This document shows, piece by piece, positions 55,088 through 64,000 of a DNA stretch of 64,000 bases (position 1 is the stretch's first letter; each line of letters begins with the position of its first letter). The notes beneath the pieces are model-generated. The model did no database searches and was not told the DNA's origin. It saw only the letters and a list, made by a program, of their open reading frames with translations. Position numbers and translations under genes: made by a program. The stretch spans positions 62,001 through 126,000 of the forward strand of contig VIIQ02000121.1 of assembly GCA_007449985.2 (NCBI GenBank). The letters are read 5' to 3'. This DNA is from Desmodesmus armatus. Its lineage: Eukaryota; Chlorophyta; Chlorophyceae; Sphaeropleales; Scenedesmaceae.

Positions 55088-56970
55088 ATGCTGAGTTCTA
55101 TTGCCAAGCAAGGGACCATATGCTCCATCTCACGCTGCACCACCAGACTTTGGCCTAGCAAGCCCATCCACCGTGCTCGCAAGTGTGCAGCTGCTGGAGA
55201 CCCCACAAAGGCTGACAACCTCCAGGAGGTGTCCGCACCCGCTGTTCCTACAGCAGAGGAACCCGCCACCAGCAGCTCAGCAGCGCTTACCTTTGGCAAG
55301 GAGGAGCAGGCAGCTGCCTATGGCTTCTTGTCAGTCACTTCCCTAGCATTCGGTGCTGTGGCATTCCTAGTGCCTGAGCTGCTGCTATCCACAGCAGTGG
55401 GTGCGGGTCCAGCTACTGGCCTGGATGTTGCCTTCACACGTATCGCTGGTGCCACTATGGCTATCAGTGCTGCAGCAGAGTACTCTGTAAGGGTGAGCAT
55501 CACACCGCAGTTACACTGACGCAGGAGGTGCAGCCAGACATGTGAGCTGAGTTTTGCGCGGGATTGACTGCACGTGTAGTCACCAGCAATACGACACATG
55601 AGTAATAACCGTGTGGAATGCAGGATGGTCACATCGTCCAGGGCATATAGTCACGTGTGCACTGTACACGGTGTGAGCTGTGTTTGTATGTGTGCCTGTT
55701 GTTGCAGGATGCTGTGCTGGCTGGCCACCTGAAGTCCAACACCTACCAGCGGCTTATGGTTGCCATCATTGCCAAGTCCACCCTGTACCTGGGCGCATTC
55801 CTCCTGGTGAGACAAGTAGTATCCGCAGGCGAACAGTACAGCAGCAGGCCAGCGGGTAGTGATCCTTGTGGCACAGCAGCTGTGGTTGTTCTACACCTGC
55901 CTCTGACACACCCCAGCGGTGGCTGCATTGCATCCTGTGCGCCGCAGCTGCTGGCTCTTAGCTGGCAGGCCCATGCTGCCAGTGATGGTGCTGACTTGCC
56001 TTTTTGACTCAGGCTTCACTCTCAACTGTCTGGGCTACGTTGCATTCCCGCGTGGCTAGGCTTGCAGGCTTTCATGACGCGTGTGTGCCTTTCCCTTGCT
56101 CGTGCAGTCGCCAGAACTCTGGAACCCGGTGTTGGTCAGTTTCTATCCCACTGCAGCAGCAGCCAGCATAGCCATCAATGCAGCGACCCTGCAGGTAGCG
56201 TTCCAACAGGCAGGGGCTAAGTCCTTGGCTGCTGGCCTGCAAGGCATCTGGGGCTTTGGCATGCCTAAGACACCTGCCTCCTGGGGGTATACCGTTGCGA
56301 TCCTGCTCTATATAGCAACAGGTAAGCCTTCCCTTGTGCACGTGTAGCACCTGCAGCAATGAATTCAACTCGTAGCTGACTTCAGATGGTGGGTAAGGCC
56401 TATGACCTGGCGATGCAGCTGTGCCAGGCTGCAGAAATTGGCTGCTGTGTTGATGGACTGTCGCATCATGGCGGAGGGACACATGCTATGGCCTGACATG
56501 CTTGCTTTTCTTAGCTGTTGGAGCTGGTGTATGTTTTGCGGAGCTGTTGTACCACCCTCTTGGTTGCCTGCTGCAGCTAGCATACATCTCTCACACCTCA
56601 AACCACTTGTGCCTGCACTGGTCGTTGTGCCGCAGTTGCTGCGTGCTATGCTCCAGAAGTGATTTTCACTGGACAGCCGATGACGTCAACAGCATTGCTG
56701 CTGAAGCACACGTGGGCGCCTGGCTTCCTGCTAGCAGCTGGCTCATGCATTGTGCTAAAGGATGCAGCAGACAGGTCAAGGCTGGGGGCCAGCACCTTCA
56801 AGCGGCTGAACTTGGGGCTTGCTGTGCTGGAGGCGGGGTACAGTGCAGTGTTTGCCTACAGTATCTTGACAGGGTTGGCGGTGAATGACTCGAGTTCGTG
56901 GTCGAACCTGGTAGGATCAGTGGGGCTAGTGGCGTTCTGCGGCTGGCAGTATGCCACAGCCAAGAAGTAA
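55088..56970 (+). CDS. plastid-targeted multi-pass membrane protein, function unknown
   Basis: Exons: 55088-55492, 55708-55806, 56108-56321, 56515-56562, 56693-56970; 347 residues, phases closing. The first 45 residues (MLSSIAKQGTICSISRCTTR, Ser/Arg/Lys-rich and without acidic residues) are a typical chloroplast transit peptide. After an Ala/Pro/Thr linker come repeated hydrophobic helices: AAYGFLSVTSLAFGAVAFLV, TRIAGATMAISAAAEYSV, YQRLMVAIIAKSTLYLGAFL, a PELWNPVLVSFYPTAAAASI block, WGYTVAILLYIATG, then APGFLLAAGSCIVLKDAADR and VGSVGLVAFCGWQYATAKK. This suggests about six to eight membrane segments in envelope or thylakoid. I do not recognise a named family. The exon 4 donor is uncertain: G|GTTGCC at 56563 is used here, but GTGTAT at about 56526 would also keep phase and remove 12 residues. 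Confidence 0.7.
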
Positions 56971-57382
56971 CAGTGAGGCACACCCCACAGGCCACAGGAA
57001 AGCGGGTCTGGGCATAATGTCCCTTCAGGTCATTACAGCAGGTGTATGCACACTTACTTATGGCATGTTGATGGTGCCTTGCATGTACCTTGCATATGCA
57101 TGTCCTTGCACAGCATGGACGTAAGGACACCGTGGCATCCCGTCACGATTGTTCCGATACGAAAAGACGCTGCGTAAAACTGTGTTCTGCAAGGCTCAGT
57201 TGTGTTGTGCAATCGATTCGCATCTGTGAACCTGTACGAGGCTTGTACATCGGCTGTAGCATACTTCAGGCAAAACGACAGTGTATTCCCAAGACAGGCG
57301 AGCAGCACAAAAACGTTGGACTTTCGAACCCAATTCCTTAAATTGTCGTTAGATTCAGACGATCTGTTCTTGACCTGCACAA
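56971..57382. other. intergenic, upstream of WSC gene 1
   Basis: It contains the 3' flank of the membrane protein gene and the promoter of WSC gene 1. Nothing else recognised. Confidence 0.45.
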
Positions 57383-59347
57383 ATGAAGACCTTGCTGCTG
57401 TTGGCTTGCTTGGCATGTGGCTTGCTAGTCCATCATGCAGAAGCTTTTGCAGTGCACCAAGGCTGTTACGTCTCTACGCAAGATGGTGTGAGGGCCTTCC
57501 CGTTCAAGGCTGCAGCAGCTGACAGCATGACAGTGGAAGCATGCAGGTGCGTGCCACAGCTCCCTCTGTTCAACTGTGTAGCTGAGCTCTACAAGCTTTA
57601 CTTGCCCTGGATTGCATGTGAACACAACCAGCACGCTGCCTGTCATCAGCACCAGCACCCATCAGCTTGCCTACTGCTCATTATGGTGCGGTGTCGTATC
57701 ATCCCTGTGGTGGTGCAGGAAGCTTGCCAATAACAGGTTTCTATCTTCGTTCTCACTGGAGGCAGGGCGTGAGTGTTGGCTGGGTGAGTGCCGTGCCTTA
57801 GGGTGCATCTGAGTGACCCTGTAGTGTCTTACGAGCGGCATAATTCGGTGTGTGACACACAGCAAGTGTCTTGGCAAACCAGTACCGCACTGCCAGAACA
57901 CAGCATGCTTTTATGTGGTGCCACCACAGTGGCATGCCCTGCAGCCCAGCTGACCAGCTGCGTCTCAATGCACGCTGTCTCGTGGGATCGAGTACAAGAC
58001 CATTGGCTGGCTGTGACACATGTGCTGCTGTTCCCTGATTGTACTGCAGACCCACTCAACAGCGGCCTGACTCAACTGACACGTTTTGGTGCTGGTGACG
58101 CCTGCGACACACCCTGTGCCGGAGACACCCGCATCACATGTGGAGGTCAGCAACAGGCCAGCGTGTTCCTGGAAAATGACGCCACACCTGCAGTCCCCCC
58201 AAATGACTACACACCTGCCGGCTGCTTCAAGTAGGTCGCATGGGTGGCGGTGTTGTGCGTCAACAGCTGCTGCTTCAGGTGTTGCACATGATGCCGCGTC
58301 CAGTACTCAATAGAAATGAAGCTCACACAGGCAGTACCTGAGCTCATACCGGCAGTAGAACTGCAGCTGGCACCTGGAGCTGGAGCTGGAATTGCATCAA
58401 CTCTTTTTGGAGTTGCTGCAGTTCCAGCTCCAGCTCCAGGTGCCAGCTGCAGTTCTACTGCCGGTATTACCTCTGAGCTCAGCTACTGCCTGTGTGAGCT
58501 TCATTTCTATTGAGTACTGGATGAACAGCAGTTCACCTCTTGCACGAGCGAAAGCAATGCTGGTCATGGGCAAGCCTGCTGGACAAGCCCGCTGAGCGGC
58601 CCTAAAGCGACCCCACGAGACTGGTGCATCCAGTGCTGCCGTCAACTTCCTTGTCGCCATGGTGTGCTGTGTTGTGCTGTGCTGTGCAGGGATGACACTG
58701 CCTCCAGGCGCCTGACCCTGCTTTGGGGGGCCAACAACAGCATGAGCGTTGACCTGTGTGCCAGCGTCGCCTTCAGCGAGCAGTACCAGGTCTTCGGTGT
58801 GCAAGGCGGTAGCGAGTGCTGGGCAGGTGCGTTCTGGTTGTGCTGCAAGCATATTTCATCAATCATGTGCAGCTTGAGCATGATTCTGCCAACAGGACCA
58901 ACAGGCAACTGTACACAGCAGTGTCATGTCAGCAGCAGCACATGCCTGTACGCTGCAGCTATAGCTGCATAGCAAATGTGTGTGCTTGTCAGTCATGGTG
59001 ACAGGTCCCCCTCCCCCCCCCTGCTGTCGGCTCCCCCTGCAGGCCAAGCAATAGAGAGTGCCAAGGCCCTGGGGCCCAGTACTGCCTGCACCACTGCATG
59101 CCCAGGCAAGGCAACCCAGCAGTGTGGTGGGACCCTGGCCCTCAACCTCTATTCCCTGCAGAAGGCCCCTTGGCTAGAGGCAGACACCACCAACACCGGC
59201 CCCAGCCTCTTGACTGGGTCGAGCTGTGTGGGAGCTGCAGCATCATCTGAGGCATGCAAGGGGACCGTAGGGTCTTCTGCTGCTGGCGTGGTGGTGTCGC
59301 GCGTGTTGGTTGGATTGGCAGCACTTGTGGCAGCAGCCTTGCTGTAG
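57383..59347 (+). CDS. secreted WSC-domain protein 1 with hydrophobic C-terminal tail
   Basis: Exons: 57383-57546, 57719-57783, 58050-58230, 58690-58826, 59043-59347; 283 residues, all phases closing. A signal peptide (MKTLLLLACLACGLLVHHAE) is followed by two WSC-like modules. The first runs HQGCYVSTQDGVRAFPF, MTVEACR, GRECWLG, CDTPCAGDTRITCGG. The second runs GCFKDDTASRRLTLLWG, MSVDLC, GVQGGSECWAG, CTTACPGKATQQCGGTLAL. The eight-cysteine spacing of WSC (carbohydrate-binding, cell-surface sensor) domains is visible. The C-terminus (VVVSRVLVGLAALVAAALL) after a small-residue Ser/Gly/Ala stretch looks like a GPI-anchor signal. Likely a cell-wall or surface glycan-binding protein. It is a tandem relative of the next gene. 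Intron 3 contains a 223-bp foldback element. Confidence 0.85.
58299..58521. mobile_element. 223-bp near-perfect foldback (MITE-like) element in WSC gene 1 intron 3
   Basis: The ends are complementary (TCCAGTACTCAATAGAAATG at the left, its complement at the right). Pairing continues with few mismatches to a tiny loop near 58404-58409, giving arms of about 105 bases. There is no coding capacity. It could be a miniature inverted-repeat transposon or a small-RNA hairpin precursor. A target-site duplication was not evident. Confidence 0.9.
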
Positions 59348-60041
59348 TGAGCTGCATACAGCACCGTTGACCATTTCAACAGTAGCAGCTTGCGTATTGG
59401 CCTGAGGCTGGCCCTGAAGGGGCTGCAGCACTCAGCATTGTGGGAGACAGTTCAGCACAGCAGTGCTTTGGCACGTATTACCAGCTTATTACACCTGCCA
59501 GGTTGGATGACTTGTATGTAATCAACAGAAGAGATCGCTGAAAAGGTTGCGCTGCCATGCATGTGGGTGTGCCATGTTGGTTCATAGGTGGGGGAGACCA
59601 TGGTTGGCCAACCAGCCAGCTGCTACAAGCATCACGAGCCCACTGTGAGGTACCTAAGCCTGTTTATTGCTGTTGATAACCCTAAGACAACAAGATTTTG
59701 GGCTCGACGCAACGGAGTCATGAAGCAGCAGCTGTTGGCTCACAGACGAAACAGAAGGTGCGCGCGCCTCGACAATGCGACAGGCACGTATCTGCCAATG
59801 AGCCTTACAGATAACTCACATGTTTATTGGTCTCTGCGTGCCCCTCGTATGTGCGTCATTGGTCGCCGCTTGAAGTTGGCTGGCCTGGCTGTAGCAGTAC
59901 GTGCAAATAACCTGCCACGTGTCGGGCCCCCCAGCCAGTGCTACAAGCGCATGAGCGTGCCCTTTTCAATTTTAGACAAACTCAAGTAGCCTCAGCTGCA
60001 ATACGAACCAACGTACAGTGTTCATAGAGTTGCCTTGCAGA
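59348..60041. other. intergenic between the tandem WSC genes
   Basis: TGTAA at 59517-59521 is a plausible poly(A) signal for WSC gene 1. A 129-codon open frame (59600-59989) has no recognised domain and is not called. CCAGCCAG(C)TGCTACAAGC occurs at both ends of it, suggesting a small direct duplication. Confidence 0.4.
59517..59521 (+). terminator. possible poly(A) signal (TGTAA) of WSC gene 1
   Basis: TGTAA 170 bases after the stop codon, a normal chlorophyte distance. Short motif. Confidence 0.35.
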
Positions 60042-62399
60042 ATGAGGCTCTGTTTGCTGCTAGTTGCCTTCCTGTGCCTCAGCAGAGCAGCAGCAGCCCA
60101 GGTTGCCTACCAAGGTTGCTGGGCAAATGCAGTCAACGAAACCAGAGCCTTGCCTTTCAGGGCTGCAGCAAACGGCTTCATGACAGTTGACTACTGCAGG
60201 TGTGCGCCAAAAGTGTGCCCGGGGCCCTTCTTGCATATCCCTTGTGGTCATATGCAGCATTTGCCAACTGCTGAGACTCAATATATGTCAGAAACCGTGC
60301 GTTTGCCAGCAGCAGAGCCATGCACCTAGTATGCAGCTGTACAGCATTCCCAGGTTACATCTGCCCTGCGCTGCTCTGCTCTGCAGACGCCTGGCAGTAA
60401 ACCGATTGGTGCCAACGTTTGGACTGGAATGGGGCAGGTACGGCTGGAAAATTTGAAACAGGTTGCTGCTGCAGGCTGCTGTCTCTGCTGCTGCTGTGAC
60501 TGCATGCCATGCAGCTGTTTGGAACAGCAAGGTATTGACGAGGTGGCAGCAAGCAGTCACACTGCTGCCCTAGGCACTGACACATCGCCTGCCAAGATAG
60601 CCCAGTGGTGCACTACCAAGGATTAATTCACTCAGTGAGCACAGTGCTGCTTACAGCAGGTCACCAGTGTGCAGGGCTGAATGCTGACCTGGCATGTGGC
60701 TGCCATGCCTGTACCCAGAGCACTTGTCATGACTCATGAAGCAGTGTGTTTTCTGTGCTGCTGCTGTCCATTTGCCAGGGAGTGTTTCCTTGACTCAAAC
60801 AATGGTGACCTGGCCAGTGCCACCAGGTTTGGTGCGTCGCCCAATTGCACCATGCCATGCTCGGGTGACGCCCGGGCCCGCTGTGGAGGTGACTTTACTG
60901 TGGACCTCTACACTGTCACTGACCCCCTGCCCACCACCATACCTGAAAGGAATGCCACCTTCTTGGGATGCTTCAGGTCAGTGAGGGCATGCCATGATGG
61001 CAGTGCCTGTGGCTGTATGGTGCACTCAATGCACTGAGCGCTGCAGCAACGCTTGAACTCCCATCCCACTATGTTCCCTTCCCTTGCACACCACTTTTTA
61101 TAAGTTCACTTGCGTTGGGTACACCGGCATAGGCAATACACAGCAGCACAGAGCAGCCTGCTCTAAATGCTTTGGAAGCACCTGACCAACTCGCAATACA
61201 ACCTACTGTTGCTGTAGGCTTGCAGGCTTGCAGCACACTGACCTTGCAGAACACCCTTAGCAGCAGCATTGCTGAATACATTGCAAGCATGCTGAGCACC
61301 CAGCACGCAACCTGCTGCCTAGCCTCACCCTGCTGCTGCTGCTGCCACTTCCGTGCTTCAGGGACGACCAATTGGACCGCCGCATGACCATGCTGTGGGT
61401 GTCCAACACCAGCATGTCCATTGAGATGTGTGCACACATCGCATACAGCGAGGAGTGGACTCTGTTTGGTTTGCAGTGGGGCCGTGAGTGCTTTGGAGGT
61501 GAGCAGGCAAGAGGGAAAGGCATGCGGACTGCACGGAAAGGTGGACGCAGGCCGTGGCGTGGCCAGTACTGCTGGCAGTGCACTGCAGGAGGCTTTGAGC
61601 ATCGTGATGACGGGTCGCCCTGCCCAGCCATAACTTTGGCAGAAGCACTGTGAGGCACTGTGCTGCAGCTGTACTCAAAATGGTTTTGGCATGTCAAAGT
61701 GAAGCCGGCTAAAGCCTCAAAAGTTACAGCTTTCAAATGACAGACTGCTTGCGCATGATGTCCCCAACCATGTGCGCAGGCAAGGACCTCAACCACAGTA
61801 TGTCCCTGGGCCCTACCTCAAACTGCGACATGAGGTGTGCTGGCAACGCCAACCAGACCTGTGGAGGTGCACTAGCCCTGGATGTGTACGAGATCATGGA
61901 CAGATACTGGGAGGTGCCAGGTGGGGTCCGGCAAGGGGCGCTGCTGTGCTAGAGTAGCATGATGTGCTGTAGCAACATGTTGGTTGGCAACCATAACATG
62001 CCATGCCAGCTCATGTGCTTATGCTGCCCTTAGTCTAGGTGCATGCCGCAGGTTTTGCACATCCTTGTGCGCACGTTTGTCAGCCCAATCACTCACTGCG
62101 CTGCAGATCGTCTTGCAGGCTGGGTATCGCTGGCCCCGTCTTCTATGCTGTCTGGCAGCTTTGACGAACTGCCTGCTGCTTGTGCTGTGGCTGTACTGTG
62201 TGCAGACTATGAGAGCCCCTGGGAGGCGCCTAAGCCTGCTGCACCCAGCGTCAATCTGCTGGTGGGGTCAGCTGACTGTACTGGCGCTGCTGCGGCCTCT
62301 AACCCTGCCTGCAAGTCCCTGCAGTCTGCGGCACCTACTGCTGTGCTGTCACAGCTCTTGGCGGTGCTTGTACTGTTGGTGGTGGTGTTGCTGGGCTGA
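60042..62399 (+). CDS. secreted WSC-domain protein 2 with hydrophobic C-terminal tail
   Basis: Exons: 60042-60199, 60387-60437, 60779-60976, 61362-61498, 61780-61920, 62206-62399; 292 residues, all phases closing. A signal peptide (MRLCLLLVAFLCLSRAAAAQ) precedes two WSC-like modules. Module 1: YQGCWANAVNETRALPF, MTVDYCR, FGLEWGRECFLDSN, CTMPCSGDARARCGGDF. Module 2: FLGCFRDDQLDRRMTMLW, MSIEMC, GLQWGRECFGG, CDMRCAGNANQTCGGALAL. Several NxT/NxS sites suggest glycosylation. The tail (VLSQLLAVLVLLVVVLLG) is GPI-signal-like. It is a tandem duplicate of WSC gene 1 with the same module order. The intron within module 1 lies before ECF here but after ECWLG in gene 1, and the C-terminal exon is split here but not there. 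Probable cell-surface or wall carbohydrate-binding protein. Confidence 0.85.
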
Positions 62400-63252
62400 C
62401 GCGTACTCTAGCTGAGTCCTGCGATTAGGTAGAGCTGGCAAACTACATAAGCAGCTGGTGATCATTGTAGGTATTGTTCCCCATGAATGTGGACAGAGAC
62501 AAAAGTACAGGGCACGGCATGACATGCCGTTGGGATGGTTCTAAGTAGTGTGACATTGTGCATTGGCGTGTGGACTTGCTGTCCTTGCTGCGAGGCCTGC
62601 CACTACACATGCACACATCCTCTCTGCTTAACACACCTAACTTCGGACTGTCTCAACTTTGGATGGTGGATGGATTGGCTGGATGCACACTCTGTGTCAA
62701 CACCCCTCCCCACACACAGAGCCCAGGCAAGGTCGGCGCAACTCTCTTGGGGGGCCCCGGGGGGGAGGGGGGTCGGCTCCAAACACACCGACTGATCCTC
62801 TCCTGCCCCAATGAGTTCTGGTGTCTTAACAAGTGCATCAAACGCCCTCAGTGTGGTTTACAGCATGGGGAACAATGTGGCCAGCTTGTTACAAGGCAAA
62901 AACACATGTTGAGGTTTTTGACCACGATTACCTTGCTGGCGAACAAAACATGACTGCATTTCAATTGAACCTCTATCACTCGCAGTCATATCCTGGGACC
63001 AAGCCTATCCACACACTACCATTGCATCATCCGCGATCTGTATCGTCATTTCGGGTCGCGTCAACCACGGATGTCGAGCAGCGTTTGGAGCACCAAGAAT
63101 ACTTTTGAGTGATCCAAATCACGCTTCAGACTGCTCTTTGTCCGCCAGATCTTCAGTTCCGCACAGAGAGGCTCATACAGCTGTGTGGAAGTTGACACCG
63201 TCAAGTTCAATTGACAACATCAACGTGCCGTGTCCACTCAGACGGCGCAGAT
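62400..63252. other. intergenic, downstream of WSC gene 2
   Basis: It contains a G-rich tract near 62749-62771 and no recognised gene. The last part should be the promoter of the right-edge gene. Confidence 0.45.
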
Positions 63253-63789
63253 ATGGTGTCACGGTCTGGAACAGTGTGGGCAAGCATACTTGCCTTTGCC
63301 TGCATCCTCTTTGTCCTGGGACTGCTGCTGTGGTGAGCACCTGCTGAGCACCTGCTGCGATGGAGGGGCCAGACCTACCCGGCACACTTTGAGCATACTG
63401 GCGGGCAATCCTCACGCCCGTCATACACATCATGATCATCTAGGCTAGGGGTGGAAGATTACCTGTTTCTCTGTTTCAACAGGTTCCCGTGCTGACATGC
63501 TGACCATCATTAAAGACATTCCACCCCCTTTCACCCGTGCTGTCAGCACATCACATTACTGTGCTGCCCTCTTCTGCTGCTGCTTCCTGCAGCATCCCCT
63601 TCGTGCTGGCGAGGCTGCGCGGCATGGATTCCAGATTGGACAGGTTGATGGACCGCATGGCTCGAGGCATGGGCGGGGACCCACCCTCCAACCTTAAGAG
63701 TGACAAGCAGCCTGCGACCAAGCAGTTGCTGCGCAGCTTAAAGTCCACAAAGTATGCAAAGCCTGACGATGTGGAGGCAGCTGCTGAGG
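63253..63789 (+). CDS. 5' end of a membrane-anchored protein running off the right edge
   Basis: Exons: 63253-63332 and 63593-63789; the donor GTGAGC at 63790 leads to exons beyond, or late in, the window. The N-terminus is a signal-anchor (TVWASILAFACILFVLGLLL, CIPFVLARL) followed by a strongly basic amphipathic helix (GMDSRLDRLMDRMARGMGG) and a Lys-rich segment (TKQLLRSLKSTKYAKPDD). Phase closes at the split Cys codon. No family recognised. The remaining bases to 64000 hold no exon I can assign. Confidence 0.55.
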
Positions 63790-64000
63790 GTGAGCACGGT
63801 TGTGTGGTGTCTTGCTGCTGCTTGGTGTGTGTGTACGCACTCGGCCTCCGGGGGATATGCGGACCCCCCCTCAGGAGGGTAGGTCCCATACCCCCCCCTC
63901 ATGGCAAAGATTCAGAGGGATAACTAGTACATACATATGTGGCCCTGCTGGCAAGAGGTGCCTCGGCAGCGCCTGCCACGCATTGGCGAATGTGCGCCTG

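Noticed and set aside
59600..59989. 129-codon ORF between the WSC genes
   Set aside because: Similar-length chance frames are common here; no domain, no introns, no distinct codon signal.
1..64000. tRNA, rRNA or other structured RNA genes
   Set aside because: Scanning for B-box-like GGTTCGA/GTTCRAA contexts and rRNA core motifs by eye gave nothing convincing; a covariance-model scan (tRNAscan-SE, Infernal) would be decisive.

Overview
The window is nuclear DNA from a eukaryotic green alga, most likely a chlorophycean of the Scenedesmus/Coelastrella/Chromochloris type (inference). Genes are split by GT-AG introns, nearly all with GCAG acceptors, and intergenic DNA is rich in CAG/TG simple repeats. 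Two genes point to this group: a thylakoid D1-processing peptidase (CtpA) whose C-terminus resembles the Scenedesmus enzyme, and a beta-carotene ketolase (BKT) of the kind that makes ketocarotenoids in these algae. I rebuilt each gene by chaining exons. For every complete model the coding phase closes across all introns except in two genes. Those two need single-base corrections: the AIF-like oxidoreductase (one) and the F-box/LRR gene (two).

Layout. 1-119: 5' end of a minus-strand gene. 603-3690 (-): AIFM2/AMID-like NAD(P)H oxidoreductase, divergent from 4185-8575 (+), a GMC-family flavoprotein. 9459-12610 and 16155-18513 (+): two related DUF1769 (Duc1-like) genes. 21025-23952 (+): F-box-like protein. 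24869-25279 (-): small membrane protein. 27655-28933 (-): unknown protein with a 16-nt microexon. 29189-32115 (-): threonine dehydratase/serine racemase-type PLP enzyme, divergent from 32555-34436 (+), an F-box/leucine-rich-repeat gene. 35418-38331 (-): INO80 subunit B-like (PAPA-1) protein, divergent from 38606-42556 (+), CtpA. 43030-44137 (+): unknown helical protein.

44597-47340 is a 2.7-kb minisatellite that is open in several frames on both strands. 49776-51984 (-): BKT. 52285-54864 (-): SET-domain lysine methyltransferase of the Rubisco-LSMT/SETD type, divergent from 55088-56970 (+), a plastid-targeted multi-pass membrane protein. 57383-59347 and 60042-62399 (+): two tandem secreted WSC-domain proteins with a hydrophobic tail. 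63253 onward (+): start of a membrane-anchored protein that runs off the window.

There is no operon-like pathway cluster. Four gene pairs share short divergent promoters. CtpA (photosystem II maturation), BKT (carotenoid ketolation) and the plastid membrane protein are all chloroplast genes. The structurally unusual parts are the repeats: two hairpin-forming inverted repeats in introns, a 44-bp perfect palindrome inside a coding exon, exon fragments duplicated inside introns, a repeat present in two copies that keeps an open frame, and the splice-acceptor-like minisatellite.
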